Of a stretch of 64,000 nt of DNA, positions 54,246 to 62,015 are shown piece after piece (within the stretch, counting starts at the first letter, position 1; each line of letters begins with the position of its first letter). The stretch is from contig NZ_JABXWB010000003.1 of NCBI RefSeq assembly GCF_013375555.1, positions 186,001-250,000 of the forward strand, given 5' to 3'. Position numbers and translations under genes: made by a program. This stretch comes from Sphingobium sp. EM0848. Lineage in GTDB: Bacteria > Pseudomonadota > Alphaproteobacteria > Sphingomonadales > Sphingomonadaceae. The notes below the pieces were generated by a model. The model ran no database searches and was not told the DNA's origin. It worked only from the letters and a program-made list of their open reading frames with translations.

Positions 54246-54270
54246 GGCGGGCTGTACGGAGGATCTGATC

Positions 54271-54948
54271 GTGAAGTCAGGATGCGTAGTGCGGGATATT
54301 CGACGCGCGGAGGCAGCCGTGATCGACGGGCTTGCTGCGGCCGGGGTCTCCACGGTTCATGAAGCGCAGGGCCGTACCGGCCTGTTGGCGAGCACCATCC
54401 GGCCCATCTACGCGGGGGCGCGGATCGCCGGGTCGGCCGTCACAATTTCGGCCCCGCCTGGCGATAACTGGATGCTTCATGTGGCGATCGAGCTATTGCA
54501 GCCAGGCGACATATTGGTTCTGCAGCCCACCAGCCCCTGCGATGATGGATATTTCGGCGACCTGCTGGCGACGTCGGCGTTGGCGCGGGGATGTCGCGGC
54601 CTGGTGATCAACGCCGGGGTCAGAGACGTTCGCGACCTTACCGCGATGGGATTCCCGGTCTGGTCTAAGACAATCTGCGCGCAAGGCACTGTCAAGGCCA
54701 CATTGGGATCGGTCAATATTCCCATCGTCTGTGCCGGCGCAGCGATCGAGCCGGGCGATGTCATCGTCGCGGATGATGATGGCGTATGCGTTGTCAAGCG
54801 CGGGGAGGCAGCGTCGGTGCTAGTCGCCGCCCAAACTCGCGACAAGAATGAGGAGACCAAGCGTGCCCGGCTGGCGGCCGGTGAACTGGGGCTCGACATC
54901 TATCAGATGCGGGAGACGCTGGCGGCAAAAGGACTCCGCTACGAATAG
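54271..54948 (+). CDS. RraA-family aldolase (HMG/CHA aldolase-like)
   Basis: 225 residues starting at GTG 54271, with GGAGGATCTG upstream. The RraA/MenG-like fold is shown by [20 protein letters not shown], the pyruvate and Mg site ([19 protein letters not shown] in the family; here [20 protein letters not shown]), and [20 protein letters not shown]. Bacterial members cleave 4-hydroxy-4-methyl-2-oxoglutarate or 4-carboxy-4-hydroxy-2-oxoadipate to pyruvate and an oxoacid, and decarboxylate oxaloacetate. Such an aldolase is not part of the standard gentisate route, so its role here is open. Confidence 0.85.
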   Translation: MKSGCVVRDIRRAEAAVIDGLAAAGVSTVHEAQGRTGLLASTIRPIYAGARIAGSAVTISAPPGDNWMLHVAIELLQPGDILVLQPTSPCDDGYFGDLLATSALARGCRGLVINAGVRDVRDLTAMGFPVWSKTICAQGTVKATLGSVNIPIVCAGAAIEPGDVIVADDDGVCVVKRGEAASVLVAAQTRDKNEETKRARLAAGELGLDIYQMRETLAAKGLRYE

Positions 54949-55049
54949 GATGCGAGCCGATGATTGCGCGGGGGGCGGACGATATTGGCAACAGCAATTC
55001 TGGGATCTGGAGCCCGTCGTTCCGCCGACGCCGGGATAACCGCCGCGCC

Positions 55050-56318
55050 TCACCATTCCAGCGGCACTGATGTCGTGAACCGCAGCGGAAGGCCGGGCGC
55101 ATAGGTGACTGGCTGAGACGGCGTCAGGCGGAAATCGGGCAGACGGATGAGCAGTTCGCTGAGCGCGACACGGGCCTGCATTCTCGCCAACTGACTGCCG
55201 ATGCAATTGTGACGACCAAAGCCGAAGGCGAGATGCTGACCGGCATTTGCCCGGGACAGATCGAACGTGCCTGGATTGTCGAACTGGTCGGCATCCATCC
55301 CTGCGCCGTTTAACATTGCGTAGACGATCGATCCGGCAGGGATGTCGATCCCCCTGATGACCACATCCTGTTTTACGCGGCGAAGCAGGCCCAGCGCGGA
55401 GCCCCTCATGCGAAGGGTTTCCTCGATCAACTGCGATATCAGCGACGGATCGTCCTGGAGCCGGCGCCGCTGCTCGGGATTATCATTCAGCAGAATGATC
55501 GCCTGACTGATGATGTTGGCGGTCGTATCATGCCCGGCCGCGATCAAATTCGGAATGTTGACAACGGCGGTGGCATCGGAAACCTGGTAGTCGCCGTTGG
55601 CATCCTTTAGTGCCAGCAGCGTCGAAAAAACGTCGGTTCCGGGCGCCTGCCGCAGCCTGGACACATATTCCTTGAAATAGCTTTTGGCCTTCAACAGGTT
55701 TGTCCAGTGCTTGCGCAGGTCTTCCGGCGACATTGGGTGCGCAGCCGCAGGCTCTTCTTGCGGAGAGCGGCGAACCGACAGCATAGTCATGAAGTCGTCG
55801 CTCCATCCACGAAACAGAGCACTATGCTCGTCTGGAGCGCCGAAAGTCTTGACAATGGTCGATAGTGCGAGCGGGTAGCTATACTCGCTCATCAGCTCAC
55901 ACCGACCATTGGCGATGAAGCCATCGATCAGCCGGCGCGCTTGCTCCCGGACTGCGGGTTCCAGATCCGACACCAGTTTGTGCGTGAATACACTGGCAAG
56001 CGGCTGGCGCAGCACGTTATGTTCGGGCCGATCCATGCTCAAAAGCAGTTCGTGATCGGTAAAGTCTCGTACGTGCGGGGCGAGGTCAGCCGGGGGTGGC
56101 AAGAAGCCAAAAACCTTGCTCGAAAATGTGTCGGCGTCCTTCAGCACAGTCTTGACGTCGTTATATTTGCTGACGATCCAAAGCGCCAATGGCTCGTAGA
56201 AAAATACAGGCGCTGTGGCATGGATCCGCTTCACCGTCGGATAGGGATCGTGGATGTATGATGTATCGAACGGGTTGAACCAGCTAAAGTCGGTTGCTTC
56301 AAAACTTACGTCGTGCAT
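55050..56318 (-). CDS. Cytochrome P450
   Basis: 422 residues. Motifs are the C-helix context (MDRPEHNVLRQPLASVF), I-helix AAGHDTTANIISQ with the Asp-Thr pair near residue 265, ExxR in EETLRMRGSALGLLRR, and haem loop HLAFGFGRHNCIGSQLARMQ with Cys near residue 371. It is a soluble bacterial CYP; redox partners are not encoded nearby. It converges on the RraA-like gene and diverges from an AraC regulator at 56465, which probably controls it. A hydroxylation early in the aromatic or terpenoid route is plausible. Confidence 0.92.
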   Translation of the reverse strand: MHDVSFEATDFSWFNPFDTSYIHDPYPTVKRIHATAPVFFYEPLALWIVSKYNDVKTVLKDADTFSSKVFGFLPPPADLAPHVRDFTDHELLLSMDRPEHNVLRQPLASVFTHKLVSDLEPAVREQARRLIDGFIANGRCELMSEYSYPLALSTIVKTFGAPDEHSALFRGWSDDFMTMLSVRRSPQEEPAAAHPMSPEDLRKHWTNLLKAKSYFKEYVSRLRQAPGTDVFSTLLALKDANGDYQVSDATAVVNIPNLIAAGHDTTANIISQAIILLNDNPEQRRRLQDDPSLISQLIEETLRMRGSALGLLRRVKQDVVIRGIDIPAGSIVYAMLNGAGMDADQFDNPGTFDLSRANAGQHLAFGFGRHNCIGSQLARMQARVALSELLIRLPDFRLTPSQPVTYAPGLPLRFTTSVPLEW

Positions 56319-56464
56319 CGCACATCCTCTTTACGATTTATCCCGATGCAAAGCATCGTCATTGCCGCCACTCATGCGGAGGCGAGCATTTTGCATTGTA
56401 AGAACCGATTGACCTATAAGCAAAACCGCCAGATATTTGTTATTTTGCGCCAGGCGAGGATTAT

Positions 56465-57490
56465 ATGCGGCGGGAGACCTATCACAAGATCAGCCTGTCC
56501 AATGTCAGCGTCAGGATCATGGCGGATATTCTCCGTAGCGCCGGCCTGGACAGCGCCGCCGCGTTTCGCGCGGCCGATCTTTCGCCGGAGGTTGCTGAAA
56601 CTCTGGACGCCACTCTTTCCGGCGGTCAGGAGTTGCGATTCCAGCGTGCGTTCGCGACGATGACGGTAGACCGGCCCGAATTCTGGATCGCCGCCGGATC
56701 GCGGTATAACCTCCTGACACTGGACAATATCGGGCTGGCGATGCTCAGCGCTCCCTGTCTGAAGGATATGCTCGATATCGTTCATCTGAGCGAATTGGAA
56801 TTCACCTTCTCCACCTTTGCTTCGGTGCGAGTAGAGCGGGGGCAGGCGGGGATGGAAATGTCCCTGGACGAGGTGCCGGATGATCTGAAGCATTTCACCG
56901 TTTGCCGCGATGTAGCCCTCGCGACCCGGTCGCTTGATCACATTTGGGGCGGGGCATTCCCCTTGACGGCCGTCGAACTTGAATTTCCGCAAGCCTATTC
57001 AGGCTTATTCTCCTTCATCCGGGCACCACTTACGTTCGGTGCGCCAAAGACGCGCTGGCTCTGGGCTCCCGAGTTGTTGAATCGGCCCTTGCCCCACGCC
57101 AATGAACTTCTTTACCGGTCCTATCTGGCCAGAACCCGCGAAAGCATTGCACAATTGGAGCTGGACGAGGATATCGGAGGGCATGTTGCGCGCATTCTCG
57201 TTGCGTCCTTCCCCGATATGCTTGCTCTTCCCGCGGTCGCAAAACGTCTGGGCAAGTCACCCCGGGCTCTGCAACGGGCATTGCAAGAGCGCCATTTGCA
57301 ATTTCGCGACCTCGCCAATGAGGCGCGGATTGATCGCGCGCGGCAGCTTTTGCGCACGACTGCGCTTCCGGTGTCGGAGGTATCGTTGCAGGTCGGCTAT
57401 GGCGATGTGTCGAGCTTCAGCCATGCGTTCAGGCGCGTGACAGGCATGACGCCCCGGGAGTATCGGATGCACATGCCTGGCGCATCCTGA
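56465..57490 (+). CDS. AraC-family transcriptional regulator
   Basis: 341 residues. The N-terminal ligand domain (residues 1-205, of the OruR/ArcR-like AraC type) precedes the double HTH at about 235-335: VAKRLGKSPRALQRALQERH, then ARIDRARQLLRTT, VSLQVGYGDVSSFSHAFRRV, GMTPREYR. It lies divergent from the P450 gene, with 146 bp between the starts, and convergent with the SDR gene. It is likely the activator of this P450-SDR-hydrolase region. Confidence 0.9.
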   Translation: MRRETYHKISLSNVSVRIMADILRSAGLDSAAAFRAADLSPEVAETLDATLSGGQELRFQRAFATMTVDRPEFWIAAGSRYNLLTLDNIGLAMLSAPCLKDMLDIVHLSELEFTFSTFASVRVERGQAGMEMSLDEVPDDLKHFTVCRDVALATRSLDHIWGGAFPLTAVELEFPQAYSGLFSFIRAPLTFGAPKTRWLWAPELLNRPLPHANELLYRSYLARTRESIAQLELDEDIGGHVARILVASFPDMLALPAVAKRLGKSPRALQRALQERHLQFRDLANEARIDRARQLLRTTALPVSEVSLQVGYGDVSSFSHAFRRVTGMTPREYRMHMPGAS

Positions 57491-57503
57491 TGCTGTGCGG
57501 TCG

Positions 57504-58268
57504 TCACCAGGCGCTTGCGCCGCCGTCCACGGTCAGGTCGGTGCCAGTGACCCAACTTGCCTCGTCCGAGCAAAGATAGACGAGCGCCCAGGCGACGTCC
57601 TCGGCCGTTCCATGCCTGCGGATCATGGATTTGTTCAGGGTTGCATCCTTGAAGCCGGGCACATGATCGAAGGCCAGCTGCGCCGATGCGGTTTGAATGG
57701 CGCCGGGGGAGACGGTGTTGGCACGGATGCCATGCGAGGCTCCTTCAAGGGCGAGCTGTCGTGTGAAGGACAGGATGCCGCCCTTGCCCGCGGCGTGAGC
57801 GGCGGCCCCCAGGGAGGGCGTGGCGTTCCAGGCCGCCAACGAAGCGAAATTGACAATGGCACCGCCGCCCTGCGCCACCATGTGCGGCCAGGCTGCCGTC
57901 ACCGGCAAGAAGACGATGTCCAGTTCGCCTTTCATCGTCCTTTGCCATTGGGAAAGGGACATGTCGCCGACTGGAGCGAATTCGACGAAGCCGGCCGCGG
58001 TGACGAGGCTGTCGATGCGCCCATGCCTGGCTATGACAGCGTCCATCAAGGCCTTTGCGCCTGCTTCACCGGTCAGATCGATGCTGACAGCCTCTATGGT
58101 CGTGCCATCGGCCTTTGCGCGCTTAACCGTCTCCCCCAGGCCCGCCTGGTCCAAGTCGGTGGCCACGACCGTCGCTCCTTCCCTGGCGAAGAGCAAGGCA
58201 GCGCCTTGTCCCAATCCTGTTGCCGCGCCGGTTATGACCGCAACTTTCCCTGCCAGCCGGTCCGCCAT
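57504..58268 (-). CDS. Short-chain dehydrogenase/reductase with His in place of catalytic Tyr
   Basis: 254 residues. GAATGLGQG at about residues 13-21, Asp in VATDLDQ (NAD preference), ASLAAWN in the Ser region and C-terminal WVTGTDLTVDGGAS are regular. The Tyr-x-x-x-Lys site reads HAAGK. The same substitution occurs in the broken SDR at 50917, so it looks like a subfamily trait rather than a chance mutation. The ATG follows an AGGGAGGAC site. It is the last gene of a minus-strand run with SnoaL-like, NmrA-like and hydrolase genes. Confidence 0.87.
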   Translation of the reverse strand: MADRLAGKVAVITGAATGLGQGAALLFAREGATVVATDLDQAGLGETVKRAKADGTTIEAVSIDLTGEAGAKALMDAVIARHGRIDSLVTAAGFVEFAPVGDMSLSQWQRTMKGELDIVFLPVTAAWPHMVAQGGGAIVNFASLAAWNATPSLGAAAHAAGKGGILSFTRQLALEGASHGIRANTVSPGAIQTASAQLAFDHVPGFKDATLNKSMIRRHGTAEDVAWALVYLCSDEASWVTGTDLTVDGGASAW

Positions 58269-58301
58269 GTTCGTCCTCCCTTTTGCCTTGTTTGCGCGGG
58301 T

Positions 58302-58724
58302 TCAATGCAGCTCGGCGAGCGCTTCCCCCAAAGCAGCACCAATGACCTTCTGGCCATAGGCGCTGTCGAAATATTCCGCTATGCGCACGATCTTCGAGTC
58401 CGACAGGGTTATCCAGTGGGAGATGGTGTTCTTATATTCGTCGCCATTATGCAGCCTACAGTCGGTCAGGGACTCAACCGCGACATAATCGCCCTCACCG
58501 ATCAAGCGCAGCGGCGTGATGACCATCCCGCGTCCGTCGAAGATCTTTTGAAAGGCGGCGCTCAAATGGGGGAGCTGCGGCGTTACGTCGCCCATGCCGC
58601 AGATCCACCAGCAAAAATCATCGCTTCCATATTCGCGGACAGCTTCCATCATGCCTTTGGCGGAAACAGCCGCCAGAAAGGCGGTGACGACCGCTTTGTT
58701 GTCGTTCATACTTGCCTCGCTCAT
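58302..58724 (-). CDS. SnoaL/limonene-epoxide-hydrolase-like small protein
   Basis: 140 residues of NTF2-like fold: KAVVTAFLAAVSAKGM, then DDFCWWICGMGDV, LIGEGDYVAVESLTDCRL, NTISHWITLSDSKIVRIAEY and FDSAYGQKVIG. The last part (KIVRIAEYFD) is typical of SnoaL or ketosteroid-isomerase-like proteins. A second Met 5 residues in is an alternative start. Members act as hydratases, isomerases or epoxide hydrolases. Placed between SDR and NmrA-like genes, it could handle an epoxide or enol intermediate. Confidence 0.78.
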   Translation of the reverse strand: MSEASMNDNKAVVTAFLAAVSAKGMMEAVREYGSDDFCWWICGMGDVTPQLPHLSAAFQKIFDGRGMVITPLRLIGEGDYVAVESLTDCRLHNGDEYKNTISHWITLSDSKIVRIAEYFDSAYGQKVIGAALGEALAELH

Positions 58725-58751
58725 TGCAGGAATGTGCCTTGGGGAATAATA

Positions 58752-59627
58752 TCAGGCGCTGACCGCTTCCTGCCATTGCGCGGCGCATTCCGCGACATAG
58801 TCGACATGGCTGCGGGGAGGGCGGCCGAGCAATTGGGTGAGGATTTCCAGCTCCTCCGCATTGCCAAGCATACCGTGAATCTTGATTTCCTCGAACATGG
58901 CGCCCAGATCATCGACCACCCATGGCGCGAGATAGGGCTTTACGACCGCCTGCCACTGGCTGGTGTCGTCTTCATATCTTATGGGCCGGCCCAGCGCCCG
59001 CGCCCAGGTTTCGGCGCATTGCGGACCGTTGAGATTCTCAGGGCCGATGAGGGCGTAATTTTTTCCGCCATGGCCGTCCGATGTGAGGATCTTCGCCGCA
59101 GCATCTGCGATGTCGCGTACGTCGACGCGCCAGCAGCCCACATCGCCGATGGGGTTCAGGTAGATGCTGTGGTTCATCAGTGCATAGCGCGAATATTCGT
59201 CATTCTGAAAAAAGTGATTGGGACTGATGATGGTGTGGATCATTCCCGACGTTTTGACCGCCGCCTCAATCGCCAGCTTGGAACCCAGATGGGGAAGGTG
59301 GTGCAGATGTCCGATACTATGCGTCGATTGATAGACGAAACGCTGCACGCCGGCGGCTTTCGCCATGGCGACCACCAACAGGCCTTCGACAGTTTCATAA
59401 GTCGTCGCAGCGTTCAACATGAACACCGCTTCTATGCCGTTGAACACAGTGCGAGCGCCATCGGGATCGCCGACGACATCGGCCACCACCGCTTCGGCGT
59501 CAGCTGGCACAAGGCTGGCGCGATCCGCGTTGCGCACCAGTACCCGAACCGACTGTCCCTGATCGAGCAGATTCCTTACCAGATGACTGCCGACATTTCC
59601 GGTGCCGCCAAGAACGAGAATGGTCAT
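58752..59627 (-). CDS. NmrA-like NAD(P)H-binding protein (atypical SDR)
   Basis: 291 residues from ATG 59625-59627, with AGGAATCAAG upstream; the frame is open 30 more codons inside the upstream hydrolase gene but has no homology there. The Rossmann motif is LGGTGNVGSHLVRNLL at about residues 5-20, followed by VLVRNADR (Arg, NADP-like) and VFMLNAATTYETVEGLL. No classical Tyr-x-x-x-Lys is seen. Family members are NADP sensors or quinone and phenylpropanoid reductases. Its ATG overlaps the stop of the hydrolase gene (ATGA), so the two are coupled. Confidence 0.85.
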   Translation of the reverse strand: MTILVLGGTGNVGSHLVRNLLDQGQSVRVLVRNADRASLVPADAEAVVADVVGDPDGARTVFNGIEAVFMLNAATTYETVEGLLVVAMAKAAGVQRFVYQSTHSIGHLHHLPHLGSKLAIEAAVKTSGMIHTIISPNHFFQNDEYSRYALMNHSIYLNPIGDVGCWRVDVRDIADAAAKILTSDGHGGKNYALIGPENLNGPQCAETWARALGRPIRYEDDTSQWQAVVKPYLAPWVVDDLGAMFEEIKIHGMLGNAEELEILTQLLGRPPRSHVDYVAECAAQWQEAVSA

Positions 59628-60508
59628 AGGCTTGATTCCTGATGGTTGGATGGTTGGTCTAAAAGAAATTGCAGCATCAGCGCCGCAATCTCTTCGGGCT
59701 GCTCGATGTTCGGACAATGGCCTCCATCTTCCAAGAGGGCGAGTTGGGCGCCGGGGATCTGGTTGACAAGTTCATCGGCGTAGCCGGGCAGGCGCAGCTT
59801 GTCGCGCGCGCCGGCGATAATGAGCGTCGGCGCGGTGATGTTGCTGTAGGGAGTCGTGTCCACATTGCCGAAATCGCTGCGCGGAGGCGCGGCGGGCGAC
59901 CGGAAACGGGCTGCGGCGACGCTTTCCCATGCGCCTGGCGCGATGCTGATCGCGTGACGCCGCTTGATATAGGCCGGATCGCGATACCAGACCGGATTTT
60001 CGAAAATGGCCTCCAGCACCTCCGCCATCGACGCTTCGCTGCCGTCATAGTCGAGCAGTCGCTGGCGATACGCATTGGCGGGCACGAAGCCGCCGCCGCT
60101 GATGGAAACCATGCGATCAATGGGAAGGCGGCATGGCTGTTCGCTTGCCATTTGCAGCAGGAATGTGCCGCCCATCGAGTTCCCCACAAAATGCGCCTTA
60201 TCGAGCGCCATCACTTCGACGAAGCGAGCGATATGCCAGAACATCCGCGCGCGCTTGCTTTCAAAGTCGTGGACCTTCGCCGTTTCGCCGAATCCGAGCC
60301 AGTCTGGTGCGATGATTCGGAAATGCGGCGCAAGGAGCGGGATCAGATATTCCCAGCATAGTTCGGCGTTGCCGCCAAATTCCCCGCTGTGAAGCATCAC
60401 CAATGGCGGACCGTCGCCAGCGTCCAGATAATGGGTGCGGATGCCATCGATCTCGATAAAGCGGCTATGATACTGACGCATGACCGCTGGCACGGTGTAG
60501 GAAGTCAT
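59624..60508 (-). CDS. Alpha/beta-fold hydrolase (C-C or ester hydrolase type)
   Basis: 294 residues. The fold pattern is HYLDAGDGPPLVMLHSGEFG (oxyanion region near residue 37), PDWLGFGETAK, nucleophile Ser in FVGNSMGGTFLLQMA near residue 110, IIAGARDKLRLPG (acid) and catalytic His in DGGHCPNIEQPEE near residue 269. The SGEFGGNAELCWEYLIPLLA wording resembles meta-cleavage-product hydrolases and related esterases. It could hydrolyse an ester produced by the Baeyer-Villiger enzyme encoded at 62016 or a ring-fission product. First gene of the minus-strand operon. Confidence 0.87.
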   Translation of the reverse strand: MTSYTVPAVMRQYHSRFIEIDGIRTHYLDAGDGPPLVMLHSGEFGGNAELCWEYLIPLLAPHFRIIAPDWLGFGETAKVHDFESKRARMFWHIARFVEVMALDKAHFVGNSMGGTFLLQMASEQPCRLPIDRMVSISGGGFVPANAYRQRLLDYDGSEASMAEVLEAIFENPVWYRDPAYIKRRHAISIAPGAWESVAAARFRSPAAPPRSDFGNVDTTPYSNITAPTLIIAGARDKLRLPGYADELVNQIPGAQLALLEDGGHCPNIEQPEEIAALMLQFLLDQPSNHQESSL

Positions 60509-61006
60509 CGCTTCAAGTCCCTGTTTCTGTAAAGCAGGGCAACGCCCCGCTACATTGATTTTTGAGGAAAGATATGCCCCGGAACCATAAGTTGTGCGTC
60601 AGATAGTCGAGGCGGCGTTCCCAGCCAACTCACCGGCCAAGTTGATTTTAAGCGTCGCTTTCATCTTGTGTGCTTGGTCGATTGCAAGCCATCTCCATCG
60701 GCCAGATTTTTGCTGGCTTCATCAATTTATATTGCGTGAGCGGTCAGGTCTCTTGCGGGTCAACGGCATCGACGGAAAGGTTGCAATTTGTTCCACTCAT
60801 CACCCATTGCAAATGTTCCTAAGCTAGAATACAATCCCATATGTGTACAGAATAGTCTGTGAGCCTCAGTTGCGCAAGCTTAAAACATGCTGGCAGTCGC
60901 GGGCGGCAGGCCATGCAAGTCTATAGCCCTGGTTACTATATGACGGTGCAACCGTCTGGAGATTTGAATCACGCACCACAGCGCCTTTAATTTAACCGCT
61001 TGTGCG
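60509..61006. other. Divergent intergenic region
   Basis: 498 bp between the divergent hydrolase and aldo/keto reductase genes, AT-richer than the surroundings. A weak hairpin AGCAGGGC/GCCCCGCT (about 60533-60551) is followed by TTTTT. No gene is recognised; promoters for both directions are expected here. Confidence 0.4.
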
Positions 61007-61906
61007 ATGGCGCTCGGCTGCAACACGCTGGGCCATATCGATGGCGCACAGGCGCGGGAGATTGTGTTTACTGCCCTCGATCGGGGCGTAACGCTGTTTG
61101 ACACGGCTGCCAGCTATGCGGGTGGCTGTTCCGAGGAAGAGCTTGGACGTTGGCTGCCGCCCGACCCGAAGTCGAGCAGGATCATCACTAAATTCGGCCA
61201 TCCGTCATTGGCAAACGCGGGAACCGGCGCCGCTTCAGCCGCGCTCGCCGACATCGTACTGGATCAGAGCCTGCGACGGCTGCGCCGGGAACAGATCGAT
61301 ATCTGGCTGATCCATTTTCCTGATGAAGCCACACCGCTAGCGGAGACGCTGGGCGTGATCGATCGGGCCATGCGGGCGGGAAAGGTCGGCGGCTACGGCG
61401 TATCGAACCACGCGCCATCGCAACTGCGCGCACTTCTGGCTACCGCTGCTTCAATGGCTGTTGCCGGCCCGATGCTGGTGCAAGCGGAATATAATCTGCT
61501 GGAGCGCGCCGTCGAGGAGAAGATGCTTCCAATGATCGCGCTGGAAAAGGGCATGGCCTTCGCGCCGTTCTTTCCGCTGGCCGGCGGCCTGCTTACGGGC
61601 AAATATACGGCCGAGCTGCCGGTCGCGGGCAGTTTGCGGAGCAAGGCCGTTAATCGCTTCGAACAGCGGTTCTTCACGGCGCGCAACTGGGCACGGCTGG
61701 AGCGACTGAAGATGCTTTGCGCGGAACATGATGTCTCGTTGCCGCATCTGGCGCTGCAATGGCTAGCCAGCCGGCCTGGTGTGACCTTGCCCATCGTGGG
61801 CGCATCGTCGGCATCGCAGGTCAACGAGAATTGCGACATGATGGCGGTGCCTTTGGCCGAGCAGCTGCTAAGGGCGGCTTCCGCAATCGTATCATCGGCG
61901 GAATGA
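61007..61906 (+). CDS. Aldo/keto reductase
   Basis: 299 residues from ATG 61007. The catalytic tetrad of AKRs is visible: Asp in VTLFDTAASYAGG, Tyr five residues later, Lys in IITKFG and His in IWLIHFPDEA. Further barrel motifs are GKVGGYGVSNHAPSQL and the cofactor-binding LPIVGASSASQVNEN. The N-terminus starts directly at LGCNTLG, about 15-20 residues shorter than the family norm; the upstream frame (SAFNLTACA) is open for only some 12 codons before TGA. The start may have been trimmed by a rearrangement. Reduction of a ketone or aldehyde with NADPH is expected. Confidence 0.82.
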   Translation: MALGCNTLGHIDGAQAREIVFTALDRGVTLFDTAASYAGGCSEEELGRWLPPDPKSSRIITKFGHPSLANAGTGAASAALADIVLDQSLRRLRREQIDIWLIHFPDEATPLAETLGVIDRAMRAGKVGGYGVSNHAPSQLRALLATAASMAVAGPMLVQAEYNLLERAVEEKMLPMIALEKGMAFAPFFPLAGGLLTGKYTAELPVAGSLRSKAVNRFEQRFFTARNWARLERLKMLCAEHDVSLPHLALQWLASRPGVTLPIVGASSASQVNENCDMMAVPLAEQLLRAASAIVSSAE

Positions 61907-62015
61907 TGGCCGCGGAATGTTCCCATATGATTGCTTCGCGCGGAAACCAATTGGGCGGATTGGCCGCTAGACCGGACCAATTTTCGTCCTTCCACCCATC
62001 AAGAGAGGTGATCTA

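Noticed and set aside
57495..59642. 715-codon plus-strand frame
   Set aside because: It runs antisense through three convincing minus-strand genes (SDR, SnoaL-like, NmrA-like). High GC makes such long shadows common; the translation has no family features.
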